Source: Ilyonectria destructans (Eukaryota; Ascomycota; Sordariomycetes; Hypocreales; Nectriaceae). Taken from it: a stretch of 64,000 bases of DNA. A program made the position numbers and the translations under genes. The notes beneath the pieces are model-generated. The model worked only from the letters and a program-made list of their open reading frames with translations, did no database searches and was not told the DNA's origin. Of the stretch, positions 34,221-45,100 are shown piece by piece. Positions within the stretch are counted from its first letter, which is position 1, and each line of letters begins with the position of its first letter. Where the stretch lies: positions 4,216,001 to 4,280,000 of the forward strand of contig JAHEWK010000001.1 in the NCBI GenBank assembly GCA_020740775.1. Direction: 5' to 3'.

Positions 34221-35483
34221 ATGAAGCTGCCCGTCGTAGCCAATCTAGCATTGGCAATCGCCTGGCTCCTTTTGTTCCGATACTGTCAAACCCATTCGTT
34301 CCACGATCCCTCTTCATTCTTCTACGATCCGAACCGCGCCTACATCCCATTCTACTCTGCCGTCAGAGAATCCGAAGCCGCCGAATTCCTCACCAAGGCC
34401 TCCTCCACCCCGGCGACTGCGGCCCAACCTTGGACATACTTTGGCAAAGGTGTTGGATATGACGATACCAAGAAACCTGAGGGGCTCAGCATTTGCATTG
34501 GAATACCGAGCGTTCGTCGCGATAGGGAGCAGTTCGTTGGGGGGACCATTGCCTCGTTGGTCGACGGCCTGAGCCCCGAGGAGCGGCGACGAATCAACTT
34601 GAAAGTTCTCCTGGCAGACGACATCCCACAAAACAACCCTGCCTATGGAGAGGCCTGGCTCCGTAATATTGCGGACGAGGTGCTCGTCTACGGCGATGAC
34701 AATCCCTCAGTCAAAGACGGATACCGACATATTACCGATGCATCGCTTCGCTGGACCTTTGAAGACCCCCGGAACAAGCGCGTGCAATTCGATTATGCGA
34801 ACCTGGTCGCAGCGTGTCAGAAGCAAGGCTCTGACTATTTTGTTCTGGTGGAAGACGATGTCATCGCCTCTCGAGATTGGTTCAGCCGGCTGACCAGCTC
34901 AATCGACAGAGTTGAGGCGCAATCCACGAACGGCCATGATTGGCTGTATCTCCGGTTGTTCTATACCGAGGTCTACCTAGGCTGGAACTCCGAGGAGTGG
35001 CCCAGCTATTTGAGCAAAAGTATCATAGTCTACCTTGCAGTTACCGGCATGGTCCTCTTTTGGAGGTGGAGGGCTCCCGCCATGAGAACGTTGAAGGCGA
35101 CTGACCTCGTCAAGTCCAATCTAGTCTTGATTTTCAACATGACGTTTTGGATAGCAGCGTACATCATCATGTACTTCATGGCAGGGAGACTTCTAGTCAA
35201 CCACTACCAAGTCGGCGTTCATGAGATGCCTGAATACGGGTGCTGCGCGCAGGGCCTTGCAATGCCACATCGAAACATCGCAGTCCTGGAGAAGAGCCTG
35301 AGAGAGCCGCCACACAATATAGCTGGTGACTCTTTTATTGACATGGTTGCCGAGCGAGAAGGTTTGAAGAAATGGGTCATGGTTCCGAGTGTGCTGCAGC
35401 ATGTCGGGATTCGGGGGTCGTCCGACAAAGGGTACCTCAAAACGACTTGGAACTTTAGCTTTGAGAAGGGGCCATGGAAATGA
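34221..35483 (+). CDS. PGAP4-like membrane glycosyltransferase
   Basis: A single exon of 420 aa. An N-terminal span (residues 5-22, VVANLALAIAWLLLF) acts as a type II signal anchor. The catalytic region starts LSICIGIPSVRRDREQFVGG, continues with LKVLLADDIP and carries an EDD metal/nucleotide-sugar motif (YFVLVEDDVIASRDW, E211-D213). Two further spans interrupt it (about 266-285 and 296-322) before it resumes with a VMVPSVLQHVGI segment. A transmembrane hairpin inserted in a GT-A-type domain is the hallmark of PGAP4/TMEM246, which adds GalNAc to GPI anchors in the animal Golgi. The fungal acceptor is unknown, so a role in GPI or other glycan side-chain addition is inference. The start is the first ATG and gives a normal signal anchor. 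Confidence 0.82.
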   Translation: MKLPVVANLALAIAWLLLFRYCQTHSFHDPSSFFYDPNRAYIPFYSAVRESEAAEFLTKASSTPATAAQPWTYFGKGVGYDDTKKPEGLSICIGIPSVRRDREQFVGGTIASLVDGLSPEERRRINLKVLLADDIPQNNPAYGEAWLRNIADEVLVYGDDNPSVKDGYRHITDASLRWTFEDPRNKRVQFDYANLVAACQKQGSDYFVLVEDDVIASRDWFSRLTSSIDRVEAQSTNGHDWLYLRLFYTEVYLGWNSEEWPSYLSKSIIVYLAVTGMVLFWRWRAPAMRTLKATDLVKSNLVLIFNMTFWIAAYIIMYFMAGRLLVNHYQVGVHEMPEYGCCAQGLAMPHRNIAVLEKSLREPPHNIAGDSFIDMVAEREGLKKWVMVPSVLQHVGIRGSSDKGYLKTTWNFSFEKGPWK

Positions 35484-36735
35484 GGATGAGGGAAGAAACC
35501 CACACGATTTCGCCATGGACGGCGATCAACAAACCGAGTCGGTTGGCCATAGAAACCGACTGTTGGACTTGGGGAGCTCGACGAGTGGTCATGACCCGTG
35601 TAGGATTCAAACAACCACGGAATTTCCGATACTGGTTGCGACAAACCATCTCTGGGACAATCCACATGAAAGCGCGGCAAGTCAATGCCCGGTCAAGCAA
35701 ACGACCGAGGTAGACATGTCTCCAGGAGGGTGACAGCCGGGCAGTCTCGGTGAGCCAGAAATTGGCCAAAGGATGCCGATGGAAGTATATCTCCAGAATG
35801 ATGCTTCGGGTGAAGCCTCGGTAAAGAGTGGTTGATCATCAACGGAGGAAGATGAGGACGGCAAGCCTTCCCGCAGAAAAGCGTCCGGATGACGGGCCTT
35901 CGGGAGAGGTCGGGACTGGTTTCCAGCCCCCGAAAGCCCGCTCGGGATGTGGTTCACCCCCGGTCCAATACTTCGGTCATTCGCCCTGACTAATGACGAT
36001 GCGGGCGTCGGAGCTTGGGGCCGTGTCTCGTTCCGGTGGATCTCGCTGTCAGTTCCCCGGAGCAGCGGAGAGATGGCGGTCTGGGGTGCCGATATCTTGG
36101 ATCATGTCACATAGGATCGAGGAGCTGTAACACACCAGCCTATATACCCTAGCCCAACCTTGGACGGTTCGGGGTTAACACGATCCAGCCGTCCCCCTTG
36201 GCTGGGCACCAAATAAGTAAAGTTTCATGCAATTAGCTAGACAACCCGAGAAAGTCACGAGAATAGACCGTATTGCCATAGGTAGATTTGGGAATCAGGC
36301 CGGAGCTTCGAGTGTGCTGAATTGATCCACAACCGGAACATCTGTGCAGTAGCATGGGTGGCGTAAGCCTGATCCATCCATTGCCGGTCAGTGATCTGGG
36401 GAACCTGGGGTGAAGGTGCGGCTGTGTTCCAGACCCCAGTGCCGACCGTCGGTGAAGCAAGGAAGCAATGTGTGTTGAAAGGAATCACTATCGCAAGGTT
36501 GCGTAGGTATCTTATTTTTGGGTGTGTTTGTGATGATGCGAGCGAGACCGGAGTTTGTACTACCCGTCTGTCTCAAGCGTTGGGGAGTTTGTTAGCAACA
36601 CCAGTCATAGCACGTGACATCTCAACATCGCCGCCTCCAATTTTCGGCGCGACGTTGAATTTGGCGGAACCCGGGCTTCAACCACATCCTCAACGACACC
36701 GCGTCCGACCAAGTGACGGCTCAAGATCCTCCAAG
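35484..36735. other. Intergenic, MPC1 promoter side
   Basis: No gene seen. The segment from about 36590 to 36735 is the presumptive promoter and leader of MPC1. Several short open frames on both strands lack protein character. Confidence 0.5.
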
Positions 36736-37451
36736 ATGGCTGCACTCGTGAAGGCAATTAACGCTAAGATCCGGTCGAACCCGGTCTCCGACTACTTCTG
36801 CTCGACCCGTAAGTCTTCCCCTATTGTAGTCATTTTGTCCGACCTCCGATCTGTCCGCCGACCACCATCGACCACCGACATGGCCACCGCGATCGAAGCC
36901 GGAGAGGGCATGCGCTCCGGAAAGGATCTACAGATGCGATCGCATTTGTTGCCTGCATCAATTGGTTGGCGGATGGTGGTCGACGAGCACCCGATCGGGC
37001 CGTGATATCTCTCAACTCCACGGTTCCAGGGCATCGATATACCGAGATAACACAAGCTGACCTTGGACTCCCTTAGACTTCTGGGGCCCTGCATCCAACT
37101 TCGGTATTCCCATCGCCGCAATCTTGGATACTCAGAAGAGCCCTGATATGTGAGACAACCTCCAAAGCCCTCCCGGAAAACCCGTTGCTGACTCACCGGC
37201 TTTGCAGGATCTCCGGACAGATGACGGGTGCGCTTATCATCTACGCCGCGACCTTCATGCGTTATTCCCTGGCCGTTACTCCCCGAAACTACCTCCTCTT
37301 CGCCTGCCACTTCGTCAACGAGGGTGCCCAGCTCACCCAAGGATACCGATACCTCAACTACCACTACTGGGGCGGAAAGGAGCAGATGACGGTGGCTGCT
37401 GAGGCGGCCAAGGACAAGATCCAGAAGGTTGAGAGCGCAGTCAGCAAATAG
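36736..37451 (+). CDS. MPC1: Mitochondrial pyruvate carrier subunit 1
   Basis: Exons 36736-36808, 37077-37149 and 37208-37451 (introns 268 and 58 nt) give 129 aa. Residues 1-24 (MAALVKAINAKIRSNPVSDY) form the matrix-side helix. The second exon encodes the family hallmark HFWGPASNFGIPIAAILDTQ, and the third continues ISGQMTGALIIYAATFMRYS, AVTPRNYLLFACHFVNEGAQ and a GYRYLNYHYWGG end. These match yeast Mpc1 closely in order and spacing. Mpc1 forms a heterodimer with Mpc2 or Mpc3 in the inner mitochondrial membrane and imports pyruvate. The length is normal and both splice joins fall inside codons yet restore consensus residues, which supports the model. The next plus-strand gene is pyruvate carboxylase, another user of pyruvate. 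No broken feature. Confidence 0.96.
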
Positions 37452-40386
37452 ATCAGCAAGCCAAGAGGGAGCGCGGAAATGTTAGCTGTGTTGGGGGCGG
37501 TTATTGATAATTGGAGCGTCTCGGGCTTGAGCTCGGGGTTCGGAGAGTGTGCGTGACCAATATAGACACGCACCACGCCATATGCAGCTGCGAGATGGCC
37601 TCCGTGCCCATCTAGATTGCACCATGACCTGGGTACCTGCAGTGCTCGCGCCCCCAGGTGTGCAAAGGAACGGCTTTTGTTTTGTCGGGTTCTAGAGAAA
37701 TCTATCAAGTTAGAGAATGGCCGCCAAAAGCGCCTCGCCAAGCTGTGCCGGGAGCGAGTGAGCGTGAAGCATGAAACCCCCGCACACAAGCCTAGACTTG
37801 CCCGCGTTGGATGGCTTGTGTGAAATTAACGAACGGCCAATGGGCCTGACTGACGAGTAGCGAGTGGGTGCATCAAGCGTTGCCGCCTTTGCCATCATAT
37901 ATGGTCGTGGCACATCCACGACACGATACCCCACCATCGCGGCTCAAAGGGATCCGTAGACCAAGCCCGGACCAACAGCGGACAGGGCGGGCAGACAGGC
38001 CGCGAAGCGCTGCGACGTGCGAGAATCTCGGGATGAGAGGAGATCTGGCGGATGTGGGTCCGGCTGGGGACCCCGATCTTGCCCTGGGCGGCCGTCTCCA
38101 AGGCCACTGGCATGTTGGCAGGGGGAGACGAAGCCAGCCGTGAGGTCGCAGCGACGGCGCAGGCCCTAGCCAATCATGGTCTATTGCGACGCTGGAGATG
38201 GTGGCCTGGAAATGGACAAGAGTACGGATGTAGCATGTCCTCTCCATGACGGCGTCCGGAACAATAAATTATGGGCAAGGGGAGCATCCCAAATTCCCAT
38301 GTACTGCAGAGTCCGCTTGTATCCTTGGCTAGCCGCTCCTCGCAGGTGTAGTCGCACATGTTGCTTCCTCCCTGGTCCAAAATCCCACATGATGCGCGCC
38401 ATCTGCAGCACGTCACGGCACTCGTCCTCTAGAGGTTAAGGGTGAACAGCAGCCCTGATGTCGCTCAACTCCGGCCGAGATAAGAAAAATGTCTCAGGCG
38501 GCCGTTATTTCGGGGCCGGCAAGCTCGCCCGCCGACTGGGAACTTGGCTGACTGGATTGCAGGTTGGCGCAGTCGCACAGGGGATGGCGCTCGCATTCTT
38601 GGGAGAGAAACTCCATGGGTATCGAGATGCCACTCCCGGTCTCCGGAGATGCAAGCTACCATGTACGTGCCTTGCTGGGGAAGCGGGAACTTGGAAGGGG
38701 GACGGGTGGCGGGCTGTGCCTGGGTGCCTGGGTGCCTCGTGCGGTTCCCCGGGATTGTGAGAATCCCAGAGACTTCAAGATGCCTTCTTCGGCATCCTCA
38801 GCCCTACCTCCGCTACGTGCTTCCTTATCCAATCGGTCAATGGTCTAGATTAGATCATTCCCCTTTCAACCCAAACGTCACCGATTTCCAAAACTTGGGG
38901 TACACCGTACACCGAGCCGACGTCGGAGCTAGGGTAGTGTGCAATGGGCTCCGGAGAAGAGACCGGCATGAACTTCCTTATAGGAAAAAAACACAAACAG
39001 AATGCTGGGTCGTGGTGGGAGCCAAGTCGGTCACATCTGCGGCCATATCCCGGTGGAGGGGAGAGAAATGCGCACCAATGGAATAGCCGAATTAGTCATT
39101 GAGCTAGTTGCGATTTGCAACCTGACCGGCCTCACAGAGAAAGAAATCTTCAGGCCAGGTGAGCCATCCCATCTGTCGACGTGGGAGAGGGGGTGGGCTG
39201 GATTCGGACAATTTGGGGGCATTTGCCGGCGTGGGTAGATCCCCCATCCATCTCGCCTGGTGGAGGCGGATGCCGACGTGGACGGTGCAAGCGGACGGGG
39301 AAGTGAGCGAGACGCCGGACTCTGAGCGACACACGGGGGGGGTGGGCTTGGGCGAGGGTGAGGGAGCTCCGAGAGACGTGAAACTGGGCCGTGGATGTAG
39401 ACGTGGACAAGGACATGCAATGGCTCTGCGTCGCCGGTCTTCGACCTCCGTGGGGGTGGGGTCCTCGTGGGAATAAACAATGTCTTCATGTGGGCGGGAA
39501 TCAGGGACCTAGGTGGATGTGGGATGGAGATCATCCAGGCGAGACTGCGAGAAAGAGCCAGACACAGCCTCGGGTCATTTCGTTTGCAACGACGGGAAGT
39601 CACCGAGCCCCATGATGGCTTTTTGCGCCAGCATCCAGCATCGGCTATAGCAGGCCTTCGTGATCCATGGTGGGCGGGCCGGATCCCAGGCTACGGCGCG
39701 GCGCATCCCCCCCCGTCGTGGCCTTTGTCTGGTCTGCACAATGGGGGTGTCTCGAATGTTTATGTAGGCGGTGGTGGTGTTGATGGACGCCGGCGAGCGG
39801 CGAGCCGCGCGTATGGGCGTTCGTCCAAGGCGCGAGACGAGGGAACCATGGCTCAGGGACCCAGCAGCTGTCAACCGGGACGGCCACTGCATGGCTGACG
39901 GCGACACGGCGTCGGCGACGACGGAGACTGCACCCCGCACTCGCCCACCGAGCTGGGGGCTCGGACCTGTGGCTCGGAGCTCGAGCTGTGAAGCTGGAGA
40001 TTGGCGCTGCTCAGTCGCCGGGGGGAATAGGTCGTCCGGGCCTGAGACCACGGCTGACCCTGCCGCCGTGGGCCTGGGGCGTCGCTGGTGATCCAAGCAA
40101 GGACCATGGCCTAGTCCCGAGATACTGCAAGATGCGCGCGTCGGCTACTGAGGCTCTGTGTGTGGGAGAGCTGCGGGACAGGGATCTAGGGACGAGCGCG
40201 TCTTCAAGGGTCAAGCACAGAACTTGGTACAAGTTTACGTGGTACATCCTCGGCATTGAGGAATGGCCAAGGCGACGCAAACGTGGATCCGTGACAGGTC
40301 TTCCCTTTGTCCATGGCATGGGCATGGCAAGCCAGGGCGAAACCACAGGCTATGGCCGCAACGCCGGCGTCAGGCGTGTGGGACGT

Positions 40387-40473
40387 ACAACCTCTAGAGG
40401 TAAGGTGTGGTGCGGACAACCTCTAGAGGTAAAGTGCGGTGCGGACAACCTCTAGAGGTAAAGCGTGGCGCGG
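40387..40473. repeat. 29-bp tandem array carrying a 12-bp palindrome
   Basis: Three exact-length 29-bp units stand head to tail. Each contains the perfect palindrome ACCTCTAGAGGT (at 40390, 40419 and 40448); the flanks of the unit vary at a few positions but the palindrome does not. A related 10-bp palindrome CCTCTAGAGG lies at 38426. Conservation of the palindrome amid variable flanks could mean a protein-binding site or only recent duplication. It sits 1.7 kb upstream of pyruvate carboxylase. Confidence 0.85.
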
Positions 40474-41857
40474 TAGGGTGATGTTGGCCTACGTGGACGA
40501 AAATACGAACCAAGGATTGTTGAGGAGCAAGATTTTTTTCTCAGGTCATCTGGGCTCCAGGCACACCATCCATCGATGCGCTGTGTCATGGTCGGTCAGT
40601 GTTCGGTGTTCGGTGACGGCGTCGCTTGAGACGAGACTCAACGAGACATGGGGCAATAGTGCAGTAGAGCCAGGTGAAGAGGGTTGTCGAGGTTGAGATG
40701 AGACAAAAGAAACAAGTCATAGGGGGCAGGGCCGTCGACTATCCGGGGTCGCTGATTGGCCAATGGCTAACTGTGAGCAACACGATTGTGTCTCATGAGT
40801 TGCGTCAAGGGCGCTTTCGTCGCAAACAAGGCCGAGATGGCCGTCCCCATTTCCCATACCCTCCCTAGTTTCCTCCAATCTCTTGCCAACGCCCGCCGGA
40901 GCGTACATGCGTAGTTTTTCGTTTTGCCCAGCCATTCGGCCATTTAGCCATCCAACAAAATACACACGCCCATGGATCGATAACCCATCTCGTCTTATCC
41001 TCTCCCCTCCCGTCCTGTCTTGGTCCTATCCCATCTCATCCCGCCCCGGCCGGACCTGTGACCTCAACCGCATCCCACACACACACCTCGTCATTGTTGC
41101 TCACACATTTCTCACACGCCCCCCATGTCTTCACCGTCCCCATGTCTCCATGTCCACATGTCCGTAGCATTTTGGCTACTCCGGGCGAGGCGCGGCAGTG
41201 AAGTCTATCCATCCTGCGTCGCCGCAGCCCAGCCGCAACAGCAGCCATGCGCCTGCGCTGCACCACCCACCACCACGCCGCTGGGCTCCCCGGTACGCTG
41301 TTATTGCTTCTCTCGCCTGCAGAAGTCCGATGCTGCAGCAGAAGAGACCGGCCCGGTCCAGCTTCCCAGAGATTTCCATAGATCCGTAGAATCCCAGACG
41401 AACACCCCCCCTTGGCTGTAGAACTCGCAAGGGAAGAAAGTCACAAGGCATCCTTGACGAGGTACCTGCAGTTTCCCGCGGTGGCGAGTAGTCTGACACT
41501 ACCGTAACGAAGGTAGGTCCCTAGTAGAGCCAAGAGCCGTCCCACCATCAGCTACCAACCTGCATCGTTTTGCCTAGCACCGTAGTGGATGTAGTCCCCT
41601 GGGATGTTTTTTTCATGAGCGCGGGCGATGAGAAAAGCGGCACGCTTGAGGCATGCTCTAGGTCCGCCCCAGCTCCGCAAGTCGCAAGAGGCACGGTTAA
41701 CCGCCCGACTAGCGGCTTCCTTCCAACTGAGACTACCCAAGGTACCTCGCGCGCTCTGCAGCTCTCAAACCGGGGCACTTGGGAAGGTACGTGGGTAGCT
41801 CCTTCTTGCCCCGGCCCCCGGGTGTGTCACCGAGCCTGAGCTCAGGGTCGTCCTACA

Positions 41858-41936
41858 AAATCCCCTCACCCGCCGGCCTTCCCCCTCCTCTCCTTCTCTC
41901 TCTTCTAAGCCTCGTCCTCTCCCCCCTCGCTTCCTA
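41858..41936 (+). promoter_or_regulatory. CT-rich tract upstream of pyruvate carboxylase
   Basis: About 80 bases are almost wholly C and T on the plus strand, 230-300 bases before the ATG. Such tracts mark core promoters and transcription starts of highly expressed fungal genes. Position and composition are seen; function is inferred. Confidence 0.5.
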
Positions 41937-42162
41937 GTATTTACTACGTCCAGCTACCTATTTTCTGCGCTACTGGGTGTTATCGTGGCCAATTCGTGAG
42001 CTGGAAGAGCTGTCGTGGTATCTTCATACCGACAAGCGTGCTCATTACCCCACCACTCCCCAAGACCCCGCCATATCGCCGACAAGCTCCCCCCCCGCCA
42101 GAGCTTCTTCGTCCTCACCCTTCTGCCTCCATCACCACCAATTCCTCCAGCAATCGCCCAAA

Positions 42163-45100
42163 ATGGCCGCCGGAGCCCCCCAGCAGCCTCTCACCTTCAA
42201 CGATGTCTTCGAGGATGAGGAGTTCGATGAGCCCAAGGCCGCCAACACGGTCCACCACATTCGGGCCAACTCCAGCATCATGCACGTGAAGAAGATTCTT
42301 GGTAAGTAACCGCGGGCTTCTGCGCCGTCAATGGCGCCTCAATTGGCCTCGGAACGCCCCAAAGGACATGCGCTGACTCTCTTCTTTTCGCTCGTGAACA
42401 GTTGCCAACCGTGGTGAAATTCGTAAGTCACCGACGATCCATCATCCCTCAACAGACTCGCAATCGCTAACATGTGAATAGCCATTCGTGTATGACAGAC
42501 CATCCATTCCACCCAACCGATCGCCCAGTGTTAGAGACTGCCAAGCTGACCCGCATTCAATCGATAGATCTTCAGAACTGTGAGTCGTTGGCCCCGACAA
42601 TCGCTGGTATGGCATAGGCTAACAGTGGCGATCATCTAGGCTCACGAGCTTTCGCTGCACACCGTCGCAGTCTTCAGTTATGAGGACCGCCTGAGCATGC
42701 ACAGACAGAGTATGAGACCTAACCCCGCAGTGTCTCGGTGATTTGTTTTGCTGACCCTTCTCAACAGAGGCCGACGAGGCCTACGTCATTGGCAAGCGTG
42801 GGCAGTATACCCCTGTCGGCGCCTACCTGGCTGGCGACGAGATCATCAGAATTGCCGTCGAGCACGGTGTGCAGATGATCCATCCTGGTGAGTTGTGACT
42901 CATTCTCGGCGTCGCAACGCTCAACCCACTGATCACGCTATTAGGTTACGGTTTCCTGTCCGAGAACGCCGAGTTCGCTCGCAACGTTGAGAAGGCTGGC
43001 CTTATCGTAAGTCGGCTTGCCCCACTAGTTCTGTTGTACCTGTGCGCTAACCCCCCCACCCCAGTTCGTCGGTCCCTCCCCCACCGTAATCGACTCCCTC
43101 GGTGACAAGGTCTCTGCCCGAACCCTGGCTCTGAAGGCCAATGTGCCCGTCGTCCCCGGTACTGAGGGCGCTGTTGAGCGGTATGAGGAGGTCAAGGACT
43201 TCACCGACAAGTATGGCTTCCCCATCATCATCAAGGCCGCTTACGGTGGTGGTGGCCGAGGTATGCGAGTCGTCCGCGAGCAGGGAACTCTGAAGGAGTC
43301 CTTCGAGCGTGCCACCTCCGAGGCCAAGACTGCCTTCGGCAACGGAACCGTCTTCGTCGAGCGCTTCCTTGACAAGCCCAAGCACATTGAGGTCCAGCTC
43401 CTTGGTGACAACCATGGTAACATTGTCCACCTGTACGAGCGTGACTGCTCCGTCCAGCGACGACATCAGAAGGTCGTCGAAATTGCTCCCGCCAAGGATC
43501 TCCCTGTCGAAGTCCGAGACAACATCCTGGCTGACGCCGTCCGACTGGCCAAGTCTGTCAACTATCGCAATGCAGGCACTGCGGAGTTCCTGGTTGACCA
43601 GCAGAACCGCTACTACTTCATTGAGATCAACCCTCGTATCCAGGTCGAGCACACCATCACCGAGGAAATTACTGGCATCGATATCGTTGCCGCTCAGATT
43701 CAGATCGCTGCTGGTGCTACTCTGCAGCAGCTTGGCCTGACCCAGGACCGCATCTCCACCCGCGGTTTCGCCATCCAGTGCCGAATCACCACTGAGGATC
43801 CCGCCAAGGGTTTCCAGCCCGACACTGGCAAGATTGAGGTTTACCGCTCGTCTGGTGGCAACGGTGTCCGTCTTGATGGTGGTAACGGTTTTGCTGGTGC
43901 CGTCATTACCCGTAAGTGTCCCTTTTCATTTACACATTCGTTTTTTTCCTTCAACGCGGGTCGTGAAATAGCCAGCCACACCTGCGGCCCACACACCAGC
44001 CCCACTTCCACTTACCAGCCACACCTGCGTCATCCACCACTCCCCTTCTTCTCCTCAACATCACCACCACTCTCCGACATCACCATCGTCTCTTCGCTTG
44101 CTATCTGTTCCTCATGTACTAACATTGATTCGAGCCCACTATGATTCTATGCTAGTCAAAGCGACGTGCCACGGAAGCACGTATGAAATTGCGCGCCGAA
44201 AGGTTCTCCGAGCCTTGATCGAGTTCCGTGTCCGCGGAGTCAAGACCAACATTCCTTTCTTGGCTTCTCTCCTGACCCACCCTACTTTTATCGATGGCAA
44301 CTGCTGGACGACTTTCATTGACGATACTCCTCAACTCTTCGACCTCATTGGCAGCCAGAACCGTGCCCAGAAGCTGCTGGCTTACCTCGGTGACGTTGCC
44401 GTCAACGGCAGCAGCATCAAGGGTCAGATTGGCGAGCCCAAGCTCAGGAGCGAGATCAATGTGCCCGAGATCATTGCCACCAACGGCACCAAGGTTGATG
44501 TCACCCATCCTTGCCAGCAGGGATGGCGCAACATCATCCTCGAGCAGGGCCCTAAGGCCTTCGCCAAGGCTGTTCGTGATTACAAGGGCTGCCTTCTCAT
44601 GGACACCACCTGGCGAGACGCCCACCAGTCTCTGCTGGCCACGCGTGTCCGAACCGTCGATCTCCTTAACATTGCCAAGGAGACCAGCCACGCTCTCTCC
44701 AACTTGTACTCCCTTGAGTGCTGGGGTGGTGCCACCTTCGATGTCGCCATGCGTTTCCTCTACGAAGATCCCTGGGACCGTCTCCGCAAGATGCGCAAGC
44801 TCATCCCCAACATTCCCTTCCAGATGTTGCTCCGTGGCGCCAACGGTGTCGCCTACGCTTCGCTGCCTGACAACGCCATCGACCACTTTGTCGACCAGGC
44901 TAAGAAGAACGGTGTCGACATTTTCCGAGTCTTCGATGCCCTGAACGATGTTGACCAGCTCGAGGTTGGTATCAAGGCTGTTCACAAGGCCGGTGGTGTT
45001 GTTGAGGCCACCGTCTGCTACAGTGGTGACATGCTCAACCCCAAGAAGAAGTACAACCTCAAGTACTACCTTGACCTTGTCGACAAGCTCGTCGCTCTCG

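Larger units (their letters stand above)
37452..42162. other. Long intergenic gap before pyruvate carboxylase
   Basis: No gene supported over 4.7 kb. The region holds a lone CCTCTAGAGG palindrome (38426-38435), a 29-bp array with three related palindromes (40387-40473), and from about 41858 a strongly CT-rich tract leading into the pyruvate carboxylase leader. The many open frames overlap each other on both strands and are of chance type. Confidence 0.5.

Noticed and set aside
43912..44134. Open reading through the 223-nt intron of pyruvate carboxylase
   Set aside because: The intron length is not a multiple of three, it has a GTAAGT donor, and only its removal restores [11 protein letters not shown] of the family.
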